Position numbers and translations under genes: made by a program
Notes under the pieces: generated by a model
What the model saw: the letters and a program-made list of their open reading frames with translations, nothing else
Database searches by the model: none
Told to the model about the DNA's origin: nothing
DNA from: JBEVNX01 sp040507895
Lineage (GTDB): Bacteria; Desulfobacterota; Binatia; JACPRU01
Direction: 5' to 3'
Assembly (NCBI GenBank): GCA_040507895.1
Contig: JBEVNX010000234.1
Location: 1 to 16,502, forward strand
DNA: 16,502 nucleotides
Shown: one piece after another, positions 1 through 7,619 of the stretch
How the letters are laid out: every line of letters begins with the position of its first letter
How positions within the stretch are numbered: the stretch's first letter is position 1

Positions 1-764
1 GCCGGCTAGCGTCGCAAGCGGCGCTGATCGAGGCGATCAAGACCGCACTGACTCCTCAGACCCTCGTCGGCGAGCGCGTTCTGGTCACGGCGGGGCCGAC
101 GCGGGAGGCCATCGATCCGGTGCGATTCATCTCGAATCGCTCCTCAGGAAAGATGGGGTACGCCGTGGCGGGCGCAGCGCGCCGGCGGGGCGCTGCGGTG
201 GTGCTCGTCTCGGGACCGACATCCCTCGAAGCGCCGCCCGGAGTCGAGCATGTTCCGGTCACGACGGCCGCCGAGATGCGCGAGGCCGTGCTCGGACGCG
301 AGCCTTGGGCTTCGGTCGTGGTGATGACCGCTGCGGTCGCGGACTACCGAGCGGCGACTCCGGCGCGCCACAAGATCAAGAAGGCTGCCGGGGCGCTCTC
401 GCTGACCCTCGAGCAGACCAGCGATATCCTTTCGGAAGTCGGTGCCCGGCGCCGTGCGGAGCGCTTGCTCGTCGGCTTCGCCGCCGAGACCGAGCACGGC
501 ATCGAGCACGCCCGGCGCAAGCTGCGCGAGAAGCGCCTCGACCTGATCGTGCTCAACGACGTCAGCGAGGCGGATGCCGGCTTCGACGTGGACACCAACC
601 GCGTGTGGTTGATCGGCGCCGCGGGCGAGGCGGAAGGCTGGCCGCTTCTCGACAAGGAAGAGGTTGCGGATCGCCTGATGGAACGAGTTGCAGCCATGCG
701 CAAGCCTGAGTTGCGCCCCCAGTCCGAAGGGCGGGCTCGTCGAGAGCGCGCTCTCGACGCCTAG
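1..764 (+). CDS. coaBC: CoaBC, C-terminal part: phosphopantothenate-cysteine ligase domain (5' end outside window)
   Basis: The reading frame is open from base 3 with no start, so the N-terminal CoaC decarboxylase domain lies upstream of the window. The first residues (RLASQAALIEAI) look like the linker at the end of CoaC. The CoaB signature follows directly: VTAGPTREAIDPVRF, then ISNRSSGKMG, whose Asn belongs to the conserved active-site segment of the family. AAVADY and the lysine-rich KIKK loop come next, then a TSDIL segment where NPDIL is usual. CoaB joins 4'-phosphopantothenate to cysteine using CTP, and CoaC then decarboxylates the product on the way to coenzyme A, in the cytoplasm. 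The last 20 or so residues (basic, ending ERALDA) are a tail beyond the usual fold. The stop is TAG at 762-764. The gene converges on the phospholipase gene, leaving only 8 bases between stops. The call is certain; only the missing front half limits it. Confidence 0.96.
   Translation, partial: RLASQAALIEAIKTALTPQTLVGERVLVTAGPTREAIDPVRFISNRSSGKMGYAVAGAARRRGAAVVLVSGPTSLEAPPGVEHVPVTTAAEMREAVLGREPWASVVVMTAAVADYRAATPARHKIKKAAGALSLTLEQTSDILSEVGARRRAERLLVGFAAETEHGIEHARRKLREKRLDLIVLNDVSEADAGFDVDTNRVWLIGAAGEAEGWPLLDKEEVADRLMERVAAMRKPELRPQSEGRARRERALDA
738..759. terminator. Perfect 22-bp palindrome at the coaBC 3' end (possible bidirectional terminator or mRNA 3' stabiliser)
   Basis: The half-site CGTCGAGAGCG (738-748) is followed at once by its exact reverse complement (749-759). 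As RNA this can fold into a 9-bp GC-rich stem with a CGCG loop on either strand. It lies inside the last codons of coaBC, just before the TAG at 762, and 14 bases beyond the stop codon of the convergent phospholipase gene. There is no T tract on either side, so it is not a classical intrinsic terminator. A 3'-end stabilising hairpin or chance in GC-rich coding sequence are alternatives. Confidence 0.35.
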
Positions 765-772
765 CGAGTCAT

Positions 773-1672
773 CTACGCGGATCCAGGCTCTGGGAGCCGC
801 CCCTCCCGGCAGGCTTGCTCGAAGGCAGCCGAAAAGCGCCGTTGGATGCCGTCGATCGGCACGTGGCGCCGCTGCAGCTCTCGAAGTTTCCTGCGGACCT
901 CCTTGGCGCGGCGCAGGCTCTCGTGGCCGTTCGGGTCGTGGCGCATGACCGCGGCGTGCTCCCCGTGCTGGAGCAAATCGCGAATCGCAGCGATACACAG
1001 GCGGTTGTAGTGCCGCATCTCGTTCGGAGCGAGCTCGAAGCGTGACCGCGAGGTGATGCGACGCAACGTGGCCTGCCAACGATGAAGATGTTGCAGCATG
1101 ACCATCGATTCGAAAATCCGCTTGTTGGTGCGGAACGAAAAGAGCGTCTTGCCGACGACGCGCTCGACGAGGGCATCACATTCCGGGAAGCGCCGGCTCG
1201 AAACTCCTCGCAGCAAATCGCGGTGAGCGTCCTCGAGATGGGCGTCGAACCGCGCCTCCCAATAGAGGTGACGATGCGAGGAGCTCGGGAAGCTGGTGAC
1301 GAGCTGCGTGGGAACGAAGTAGTTGTGCGAATAGGTGTCCGATGCGAGATGAGTCAGATAGCCGTATGCGAATGCTCGTTCCTCGGGCAAGCGAGCGGCG
1401 CCCAGCACTTTCCAGCCAACGCGCCAACTGTGGCAATGCGTGTAGATCGAGCGCGTGTAGCGCTTGACCTGAACGATGTCGGCGGCGATCGTCCCATAGA
1501 GATATTCCCAACGTTGTCCGAGCAGCAATTGTTGTAGCGCTTCGGGCAGGTTGGTAAGGTCCCGCAGGACCTCGGCGCCGTGATACAAGTGAGTCACCGG
1601 GCCCCACGCCCAGGCGGAGTCCGGTAGAGCAAGGACGATCACGGCGGCGCCGGCGAGCGCAAGCCAGGACAT
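773..1672 (-). CDS. Secreted zinc-dependent phospholipase C family protein (PF00882 type)
   Basis: The protein has 299 residues. Residues 1-22 form a hydrophobic export signal ending in SAWA, with Trp23 as the likely first mature residue. In Bacillus phospholipase C the mature N-terminal Trp itself binds zinc. The zinc-ligand pattern of that family can be followed: His28 in WGPVTH, Asp65 in GTIAADI, His79/His81 in THCHSW, His108-x3-Asp112 with His116, and His135-x3-Glu139. These match the family's HxxxD and HxxxE pairs. The expected role is hydrolysis of phospholipid headgroups outside the inner membrane; the real substrate cannot be read from sequence. The C-terminal 120 residues are basic and helical, with no further domain recognised. 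The signal peptide is odd in having no positive charge before the hydrophobic core. An in-frame stop at 1706-1708 leaves ATG 1672 as the only ordinary start. No Shine-Dalgarno is visible. It is a lone minus-strand gene between two plus-strand units. Confidence 0.72.
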   Translation of the reverse strand: MSWLALAGAAVIVLALPDSAWAWGPVTHLYHGAEVLRDLTNLPEALQQLLLGQRWEYLYGTIAADIVQVKRYTRSIYTHCHSWRVGWKVLGAARLPEERAFAYGYLTHLASDTYSHNYFVPTQLVTSFPSSSHRHLYWEARFDAHLEDAHRDLLRGVSSRRFPECDALVERVVGKTLFSFRTNKRIFESMVMLQHLHRWQATLRRITSRSRFELAPNEMRHYNRLCIAAIRDLLQHGEHAAVMRHDPNGHESLRRAKEVRRKLRELQRRHVPIDGIQRRFSAAFEQACREGRLPEPGSA

Positions 1673-2447
1673 GAGCGCCGAACGTACAATGGCGGAATCG
1701 ACCCCTCAAGAGAAATTGCGAAATGTAGTCGTCGGCTTTCGTGCGTTCGTCGAGGACGCGAGAGATTCCTTCGCCGAGGGCTTCCCGCTCGACGGCGGCC
1801 GAGCGAGACCGCCGGCACCGCACGCCGTGTCCGCGCTCGCCGCGGCTCCACGGTCCGCCTCGCCGCAGGACGCGCTGCGCGCGATCCGTGACGAGATCGG
1901 TGATTGCCGCCGCTGCAAGCTCGCGAGCGGCCGCACGCACATCGTCTTCGGAGTCGGTAACCCAGCGGCGGACCTGATGTTCGTCGGCGAAGGGCCGGGC
2001 GAGGACGAGGACCGCAAAGGCGAGCCGTTCGTCGGCCGCGCGGGGCAGCTGCTCACCGAGATCATCACCAACGGCATGGGCTTGCGCCGAAGCGACGTGT
2101 ACATCGCCAACGTCGTCAAGTGCAGACCGCCCGGCAATCGCAATCCCGAGCCTGACGAGATCGCCGCCTGTCAGCCCTTCCTATCGGCGCAGATCGACGC
2201 CGTCGCACCCAGGGTCATCGTCGCCCTCGGCAAGTTCGCAGCGCAGACGCTACTTGGCACGACGATGCCCATCAGCAAGCTCCGCGGACGCTGGTTCGAT
2301 TTCCGTGGCCGGCGGTTGATGCCGACCTTCCATCCGTCGTACCTGCTGCGCACTCCGAGCGAGAAGAAGCTCGCTTGGGAAGACATCAAGCTCGTCATGC
2401 AGGAGCTCGACTTACCGCTGCCCAAGGCCGCGAAGTCGCGCACGTGA
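1671..2447 (+). CDS. udg: Family 4 uracil-DNA glycosylase with [4Fe-4S] cluster
   Basis: This enzyme removes uracil from DNA after cytosine deamination or dUMP misincorporation, starting base-excision repair. Family-4 motifs are clear: GEGPGEDED (residues 106-114) leading into GEPFVGRAGQLL, NVVKCRPPGNRNPEPDE, LGKFAAQTLLG, and the HPSYLLR loop with His221. Four cysteines fit the iron-sulfur pattern: Cys79 and Cys82 (CRRC), Cys151, and Cys167 (15 residues apart). Residues 1-70 are a low-complexity Ala/Pro/Arg-rich extension often seen in bacterial members of the family. The start is uncertain: ATG 1671 overlaps the start codon of the divergent phospholipase gene, while the in-frame ATG at 1689 would give six fewer residues and a 16-base gap. 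Neither has a good ribosome-binding site. The TGA at 2445-2447 overlaps the queA start, so the gene heads the queA-tgt-sec unit. Confidence 0.93.
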   Translation: MSAERTMAESTPQEKLRNVVVGFRAFVEDARDSFAEGFPLDGGRARPPAPHAVSALAAAPRSASPQDALRAIRDEIGDCRRCKLASGRTHIVFGVGNPAADLMFVGEGPGEDEDRKGEPFVGRAGQLLTEIITNGMGLRRSDVYIANVVKCRPPGNRNPEPDEIAACQPFLSAQIDAVAPRVIVALGKFAAQTLLGTTMPISKLRGRWFDFRGRRLMPTFHPSYLLRTPSEKKLAWEDIKLVMQELDLPLPKAAKSRT

Positions 2448-3508
2448 GGCTCGCCCCGGCGGATGCCGCCCTGCGGCTCGGAGATTTCGACTACGAGCTG
2501 CCGTCCAGCCAGATCGCGCAGCATCCGTTGCCGGAGCGGGGATCGTCGCGGCTCATGGTGCTCGACCGCGCGACCCGGTCGTGGAAGCACAGTCAGTTCG
2601 GTTGTCTACCCGACTGGCTTCAAGACGGCGACGTGTTGGTGCGCAACGACGCGCGCGTCATTCGCGCCCGGCTGCGCGGAGAGCGCTCGGGAGGCGGTGA
2701 GGTCGAAGTCCTGCTGCTGAGGCGCGAAGGGACGGAGCCAGATGGCGAGGTGTGGAGTTGTCTGGCCCGTCCGGGTCGCAGGCTGCGGCGCGGAGGATCG
2801 GCTCTCCTCGGAGGAGACATCGAGGCCACCTGGCTCGACGAAGCCGATCGCGACGGCATTCGCCGCGTGCGGCTTGCCGCCTGCCGACCGATCTTGGAGA
2901 TCCTCGAAGCGGTGGGCGAAGTGCCGCTGCCCCCGTACATACGGCGCGCACCCAGCGAGCTGGACGCCGTGGCGTATCAAACCGTGTACGCACGGCAGCC
3001 GTGCGCGGTCGCGGCGCCGACCGCTGGGCTGCATTTCACCGCGGCGGGGCTTGCCGCGCTCGCCGCCCGGGGAATCGAGATCGTCAGCTTGACGCTCGAA
3101 GTCGGGGCGGGGACTTTCCTGCCGATTCGCGAAGGAGACCTCGCCCACCACCGCCTGGCACCGGAGCACGTGGAGATTCCCGCGTCCACGGCGCGAGCCG
3201 TAAGTGCGGCGAAGCGCACCGGCCGGCGGGTCGTTGCGGTCGGCACCACGACGGTTCGAGCGCTCGAGGGATTGTTCGCCGATGCGGGAGCCCAGGCGCG
3301 GGAGGGCGACGTATCGCTGTTCATCACCCCCGGCCACCGCTTCGCGATCGTCGACTTGCTGATCACCAACTTCCATCTACCGCGCTCCACGCTGCTCATG
3401 TTGGTCGCGGCGTTCGCAGGCATCGAGTTCACGCTCGCGGCGTATCGAGCCGCGTTGGCCGAGGGCTACCGGTTCTACAGCTACGGCGACGCGATGCTGA
3501 TCCGATGA
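2444..3508 (+). CDS. queA: S-adenosylmethionine:tRNA ribosyltransferase-isomerase QueA
   Basis: QueA transfers and isomerises the ribosyl moiety of S-adenosylmethionine onto 7-aminomethyl-7-deazaguanine in tRNA, giving epoxyqueuosine. The protein has the family hallmarks in order: LGDFDYELPSSQIAQHPL near the start, DVLVRNDARVIRARL, VAAPTAGLHFT, LEVGAGTFLPI, VAVGTTTVRALE, VDLLITNFHLPRSTLLMLV and the terminal YRFYSYGDAMLI. The reading frame stays open upstream to an ATG at 2375, but those codons lie inside the UDG gene and match nothing in the family. GTG at 2444 gives 354 residues, close to the 356 of the E. coli enzyme, and forms a GTGA overlap with the UDG stop. I therefore chose the GTG. 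The 3' end overlaps tgt by ATGA, consistent with coupled translation. QueA acts one step after Tgt. Confidence 0.96.
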   Translation: MRLAPADAALRLGDFDYELPSSQIAQHPLPERGSSRLMVLDRATRSWKHSQFGCLPDWLQDGDVLVRNDARVIRARLRGERSGGGEVEVLLLRREGTEPDGEVWSCLARPGRRLRRGGSALLGGDIEATWLDEADRDGIRRVRLAACRPILEILEAVGEVPLPPYIRRAPSELDAVAYQTVYARQPCAVAAPTAGLHFTAAGLAALAARGIEIVSLTLEVGAGTFLPIREGDLAHHRLAPEHVEIPASTARAVSAAKRTGRRVVAVGTTTVRALEGLFADAGAQAREGDVSLFITPGHRFAIVDLLITNFHLPRSTLLMLVAAFAGIEFTLAAYRAALAEGYRFYSYGDAMLIR

Positions 3509-4638
3509 GCGAGCGACCGTTTGGTTTCGAGGTGCTCGCGCGCGATGACGGCTCGGGCGCCCGGCGAGGGCGAATCCATACCGCGCGTGGCCGAGTGGAG
3601 ACCCCGGCGTTCATGCCGGTCGCGACGGTCGGCGCGGTGAAGGGGGTGACGCCGGCAGAGCTCCGTGATCTCGGCGCCCAGATCGTGCTCGCCAACTCGT
3701 ACCACCTGTCGCTACGGCCGGGCGCGGACACGATCCGCGATCTCGGCGGCCTATCGTCGTTTATGGGCTGGGACGGGCCGGTGCTCACCGACAGCGGCGG
3801 CTTCCAGGTGTTCAGCCTCGCCGACCTCGTCCACCTGGCAGAGGACGGCGTGCGGATCCGCTCGCACCTCGACGGGTCCATGCAACATCTGACTCCGGCC
3901 CGAGTGGTCGAGATCGAGGAAGCGCTAGGTGTCGACGTGATGATGCCCCTCGACGATTGCCCCGCGTTTCCCTCGGAACGAAGGCGCGTCGAGGAGGCCG
4001 TGGAACGCACGAGCCGCTGGCTCGAGGCCTCGAGGGCCGCTTGGCGGGGCCCGGGAGCGCTCTTCGGGATCGTCCAGGGAGGCGTACACTTGGACTTGCG
4101 CCGCCGCAGCGCTGCGCTGGCCGTCGCGCAAGACCTGCCCGGGTACGCCGTGGGCGGGCTTTCCGTCGGCGAGCCACGCGAGGCCTGCTACGAGGTCGCT
4201 GCCTCGACTGCGCTGGAGCTGCCACCGGAGCGGCCGCGTTACCTGATGGGCACCGGCACTCCGCAAGACCTCATCCGCTTGGTCGGCCTCGGCTACGATC
4301 TTTTCGACTGCGTACTCCCGACGCGCAATGCCCGGAACGGCACGCTGTTCACCTCCGCGGGTCGCCTCAACATCCGCAACGCCCGCTTCGCACGCGATCC
4401 GGCGCCCGCCGACCCGCGGTGCGACTGCCCTGTGTGCCGCACCTTCAGCCGAGCTTATCTTCGCCATCTCGCGGTCAGCGGCGAGCTGCTGTCGGCGGTC
4501 CTCAACACCGTCCACAATCTGCGCTTCTATCTGAAGCTCTTCAGCGACATGCGCCGAGCACTTGAGGAAGGCGGATTTCCAGAATACACATCGCGGCTGT
4601 TGCTGGAGCTGTCGGGAGAATCCGCGGGGGCCGAATGA
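3505..4638 (+). CDS. tgt: Queuine tRNA-ribosyltransferase (tRNA-guanine transglycosylase)
   Basis: Tgt swaps guanine-34 for preQ1 in tRNAs with a GUN anticodon (Asp, Asn, His, Tyr). The protein has 377 residues against 375 in E. coli. It shows ANSYHLSLRPG, FMGWDGPVLTDSGGFQVFSL with Asp96 (equivalent to Zymomonas Asp102), guanine-contacting Asp150 and Cys152 in LDDC, GIVQGG, GGLSVGE, and the nucleophile Asp268 in FDCVLPTRNARNG. The zinc site is intact: Cys306, Cys308 and Cys311 (CDCPVC) with His337. The family usually has an FDEC-type sequence where this protein has LDDC, a conservative change. The frame runs open far upstream through queA, but ATG 3505, which makes an ATGA overlap with the queA stop, is the sensible start. 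The 3' end overlaps yajC in the same way. Confidence 0.97.
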   Translation: MSERPFGFEVLARDDGSGARRGRIHTARGRVETPAFMPVATVGAVKGVTPAELRDLGAQIVLANSYHLSLRPGADTIRDLGGLSSFMGWDGPVLTDSGGFQVFSLADLVHLAEDGVRIRSHLDGSMQHLTPARVVEIEEALGVDVMMPLDDCPAFPSERRRVEEAVERTSRWLEASRAAWRGPGALFGIVQGGVHLDLRRRSAALAVAQDLPGYAVGGLSVGEPREACYEVAASTALELPPERPRYLMGTGTPQDLIRLVGLGYDLFDCVLPTRNARNGTLFTSAGRLNIRNARFARDPAPADPRCDCPVCRTFSRAYLRHLAVSGELLSAVLNTVHNLRFYLKLFSDMRRALEEGGFPEYTSRLLLELSGESAGAE

Positions 4639-4979
4639 ACCAGGGGATGCTCGCCCAACTGGCGGGAGGGGAGGGACCCTCACCCTTTGGCCCGGCTTTT
4701 CTGATGCTGGCGATCCTCGCCATCTTCTACGTGGTGCTGATCCGCCCGCAACAAAAACGCGAGCGCGAGAAGGAAGACTTCCGCAACCGGCTCAAGAAGG
4801 GGGACGAGGTGACCGGTGCGGGCGGCCTCTTTGGGCGGGTCGTCGACATTCGCGGCACCGTGGTGATGCTCGAGGTGGCGCCGAACGTACGCGTGCGCGT
4901 CGAGCGGCGCACGGTCGAGCCACTGATCGCCGCGCGGCCGGTAAAGGCGGATGAAAAGGAAGGCGGCCCCCCGACATGA
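4635..4979 (+). CDS. yajC: Sec translocase accessory subunit YajC
   Basis: A 114-residue inner-membrane protein that joins SecD-SecF as an accessory of the SecYEG channel. It has one membrane segment at about residues 18-37 (PFGPAFLMLAILAIFYVVLI), followed by the family signature IRPQQKREREKEDFRNRLKKGDEV. A small cytoplasmic domain follows with GAGGLFGRVVDI and a beta-rich stretch ending in RRTVEPL. Length and layout match E. coli YajC (110 residues). Its ATG overlaps the tgt stop (ATGA at 4635-4638) and its own TGA overlaps the secD start (ATGA at 4976-4979), placing it inside the coupled chain. A G-rich run just before the ATG is the only ribosome-binding candidate. Confidence 0.95.
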   Translation: MNQGMLAQLAGGEGPSPFGPAFLMLAILAIFYVVLIRPQQKREREKEDFRNRLKKGDEVTGAGGLFGRVVDIRGTVVMLEVAPNVRVRVERRTVEPLIAARPVKADEKEGGPPT

Positions 4980-6634
4980 CCCGGAACCTTCTGTATCGCG
5001 CGCTCGTCGTGATCGGCGCGACGCTGGTCGCCGTGGTGTACCTAGTACCGTCCCTGGTCGGGTCGCTTCCCTCGTGGTGGAAATCGGTATTGCCGGATCA
5101 GCCGATCCGACTCGGCCTCGACCTGCGCGGCGGGATGCACCTCGTCCTGGAAGTGCAGACGGAAAAGGCGCTCGAGTTCAGCCTCGACCGATCCGTCGAA
5201 GATCTCAAGCGAGAGCTGCAAAACGAGCACGTGCCGATCGCCGCCGTTACGCGTGAGGGCAGCCGGTCGCTGACGATCGAGCTCGGCGAGGGGGCGAAGG
5301 CGCAAGACGTTTCGGCGATCATGAAGGAGCGATTTCCGACTTTCCAGCGCGCGACCACCGACACCCCGGCGGGTCGTCTCCAGTACACCCTCGTGCCGCG
5401 CGAGATCGAGCGCATCCAAGAATTTGCCGTTGAGCAGTCCCTCGAAACGGTACGCAATCGCATCGATCAGCTTGGGCTGTCGGAGCCGCTCATTCAGCGC
5501 AGTGGATCCGATTCGATCCTCGTCCAGCTTCCGGGTGAGACGGATCCGGAGCGAGCCAAGGGGATCATCGGCCGGACGGCCATACTGGAGTTCAAGCTGC
5601 TGGCAGAAAGCAAGACCGTTGAGAGCGTACTGGCAGGGGAGGACCCCTGCCGCCTGCGCGATCCCGAGCGGGGCCAGGCGTTGGCGCGTGCCGGCACGCG
5701 TGCGGGAGCGGGCCTCGAGGTGCTTTGCGGCATGGAGACCGAGCCGCTCTCCGGGCGAAGCCGGCCGGTGGCCCACCTCGTGGAGAGGAGGACGCTGATG
5801 ACGGGCGAGGTGATCGCCGATGCGCGACCGCGGCCCGACACCAACGTGCCCGGGAACTATCTCGTCGAGCTCTCGTTCAATGCCCGGGGTGCGAATCTCT
5901 TCGAAGACATCACGTCCAAGAACGTAGGCCGTCGGCTGGCGATCGTGCTCGACAACACCGTCTATTCCGCGCCGCGGATCCAGGAGCGCATCGCTGGGGG
6001 CCAAGCGGTCATCACCGGCAGCTTCGAAATCCGCGAGGCTCGCGACCTGACCATCGTGCTCCGCGCCGGAGCGCTGCCGGCGCCCGTGGTAATCGCCGAG
6101 GAGCGCACCGTCGGGCCGTCGCTCGGCCGGGACTCGATTCGCCAGGGCATGCTGTCGTTCGCGGTCGGCGGCGGCTTGGTGATTCTGTTCATGGCCGTCT
6201 ACTATCGCGGTGCGGGCGTGCTCGCCGATGCCGCGATGCTCATCAACGTCGCCTACATGCTCGCCGGTCTCGCTGCCTTCGGAGCGACGCTGACGCTGCC
6301 CGGCATCGCCGGACTCGTTCTGACGATGGGCATGGCCGTCGATTCGAACGTGCTGATCAACGAGCGTATCCGAGAAGAGCTCCGCGCTGGCAAGACCGTG
6401 CGCGGGGCCGTCGAAGCCGGCTACGAGCGGGCGTTTCCCGCCATCGTCGATACTCACGTGACGACGTTCCTGTCCGGTCTGATCCTCTTCCAGTTCGGCT
6501 CCGGACCGGTGAAGGGCTTCGCGGTCACGCTCTGCATCGGGCTCATCACCACGATCTTCACCGCTTACTTCTGCACTCGAGTGTGGCACGACTACCGCGT
6601 GCAGGTGCACAAGATCCGCACGGTCAGCATCTAG
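4976..6634 (+). CDS. secD: Protein translocase subunit SecD
   Basis: SecD works with SecF as an RND-type, proton-driven pump that pulls exported proteins out of the SecYEG channel on the periplasmic side. There are 552 residues. TM1 is at about 7-26, then the LGLDLRGG signature (46-53) and the P1-head periplasmic region with RNRIDQLGLSEPLIQ and ILVQLPGETDPERAKGIIGRTA. SKNVGRRLAIVLDNTVYSAPRI and GSFEIREARDL follow. The five C-terminal TMs start near residue 390. They carry GMAVDSNVLINERIREEL, whose Asp456 corresponds to the conserved Asp of the proton relay. The protein is somewhat shorter than E. coli SecD (615). A stretch rich in Arg, Gly and Ala around residues 225-270 sits between two conserved blocks and looks variable. 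The start overlaps yajC (ATGA); secF follows after 10 bases. Confidence 0.97.
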   Translation: MTRNLLYRALVVIGATLVAVVYLVPSLVGSLPSWWKSVLPDQPIRLGLDLRGGMHLVLEVQTEKALEFSLDRSVEDLKRELQNEHVPIAAVTREGSRSLTIELGEGAKAQDVSAIMKERFPTFQRATTDTPAGRLQYTLVPREIERIQEFAVEQSLETVRNRIDQLGLSEPLIQRSGSDSILVQLPGETDPERAKGIIGRTAILEFKLLAESKTVESVLAGEDPCRLRDPERGQALARAGTRAGAGLEVLCGMETEPLSGRSRPVAHLVERRTLMTGEVIADARPRPDTNVPGNYLVELSFNARGANLFEDITSKNVGRRLAIVLDNTVYSAPRIQERIAGGQAVITGSFEIREARDLTIVLRAGALPAPVVIAEERTVGPSLGRDSIRQGMLSFAVGGGLVILFMAVYYRGAGVLADAAMLINVAYMLAGLAAFGATLTLPGIAGLVLTMGMAVDSNVLINERIREELRAGKTVRGAVEAGYERAFPAIVDTHVTTFLSGLILFQFGSGPVKGFAVTLCIGLITTIFTAYFCTRVWHDYRVQVHKIRTVSI

Positions 6635-6644
6635 GCAAAGTCTC

Positions 6645-7580
6645 ATGGCAGCGATGCTCGAGCTCATCCGTCCGGGAACGACTTTCGACTTCGTCGGTTA
6701 CCGCTTCTACGCGGTGACCGCTTCGATCGTCGTCATCCTTCTCGGCGTAATCTCGCTCGCCGTTCGCGGAGTCAACTACGGCATCGATTTCGCCGGTGGC
6801 ACTTTGGTGCACGTGAAGTTCCACCAACCGGTGCCGATCAACGACATCCGTTCCGCCCTCGAGAGCATATCCGCCAAGGACGTCACGGTGCAGGATTTCG
6901 GCGGCAGTGGCGCCAACGAGTTCATCGTGCGCATGCTGGAATCGGATCCCGAGCTGAAGCGCGGACTGCCGCAGCAGATCAGCAGCGCGCTTACGGAGGG
7001 CTTCAAGGGGAAGAGCGAGTTCGAGGTGCTGCGCGTGGAGACCGTCGGCCCGCGCGTGGGCAAGGATCTGCGGCAGCGTGCGGTGCTCGCGGTGCTGGCC
7101 GCTACGGTCGTGATGGGAGTCTACATCGCCGTTCGCTTCGAGCCGCGCTTCGGCGTCGGGGCCGCCGTCGCGCTCCTTCACGACGTGATGGTCGCGGTCG
7201 GCGCTCTCTCTTTTGCCCGTATGGAGTTCGACCTGACCACCGTCGCGGCGCTGCTGACCATCGTCGGGTATTCGGTCAACGACACCGTCGTCATCTCGGA
7301 CCGCATCCGCGAGAACATGCGCAAGAATCGTCGCGAGCCGCTGGCGTCGGTGATGAACCGCAGCATCAACGAAACGCTCAGCAGGACGATCCTCACCGGA
7401 GGTACGGTCTTCCTCGTGATTCTGGCGTTGTTTTTCCTCGGCGGCGAGATCATTCATGGCTTCGCGTTTACGCTCCTCGTGGGAGTGATCGTCGGCACGT
7501 ATTCCTCGATCTACGTTGCGAGCCCCATCGTGCTCTATCTCGACTTCAAGCCCCGGGGCCGAGCCAAGGCGGCCGCGTAA
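6645..7580 (+). CDS. secF: Protein translocase subunit SecF
   Basis: This is the partner of SecD in the proton-motive-force-driven export complex. The 311-residue protein has TM1 at about 21-40, the GIDFAGGT signature (47-54), a periplasmic domain, then VETVGPRVGKDLRQRAV before five further TMs. The Asp-containing block GYSVNDTVVISDRIRENMRK is conserved in SecF proteins, as is SINETLSRTILTGGTVFLVILALFFLGGE, given here in two parts: SINETLSRTILTGG and FLGGEIIHGFAFTLLVG. Length agrees with E. coli SecF (323). ATG 6645 lies 10 bases after the secD stop with no obvious Shine-Dalgarno; ATG 6654 (MLELIRPG) is an alternative only three codons later. The junction, unlike the upstream ones, is not an overlap. 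recJ follows after 39 bases. Confidence 0.97.
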   Translation: MAAMLELIRPGTTFDFVGYRFYAVTASIVVILLGVISLAVRGVNYGIDFAGGTLVHVKFHQPVPINDIRSALESISAKDVTVQDFGGSGANEFIVRMLESDPELKRGLPQQISSALTEGFKGKSEFEVLRVETVGPRVGKDLRQRAVLAVLAATVVMGVYIAVRFEPRFGVGAAVALLHDVMVAVGALSFARMEFDLTTVAALLTIVGYSVNDTVVISDRIRENMRKNRREPLASVMNRSINETLSRTILTGGTVFLVILALFFLGGEIIHGFAFTLLVGVIVGTYSSIYVASPIVLYLDFKPRGRAKAAA

Positions 7581-7619
7581 GCCGCTGACGCGAATGCGCG
7601 CGACCGGCGAGCGGGCGCG

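Noticed and set aside
144..1079. A 311-codon minus-strand frame spanning coaBC and the phospholipase gene
   Set aside because: It crosses two real genes in another frame, and its translation has no recognisable domain.
2375..2443. Longer queA start at ATG 2375
   Set aside because: The extra 23 residues lie inside the UDG gene and do not resemble QueA N-termini. GTG 2444 gives the normal length and a 4-base overlap.
2752..3504. Upstream extension of the tgt frame through queA
   Set aside because: Arg/Pro-rich shadow translation of queA; ATG 3505 gives the normal Tgt N-terminus and length.
5042..6667. A 541-codon open frame on the minus strand opposite secD
   Set aside because: It is rich in Arg, His and Asp, has no family features and mirrors a certain secD gene. 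Long antisense frames are expected in GC-rich coding DNA.
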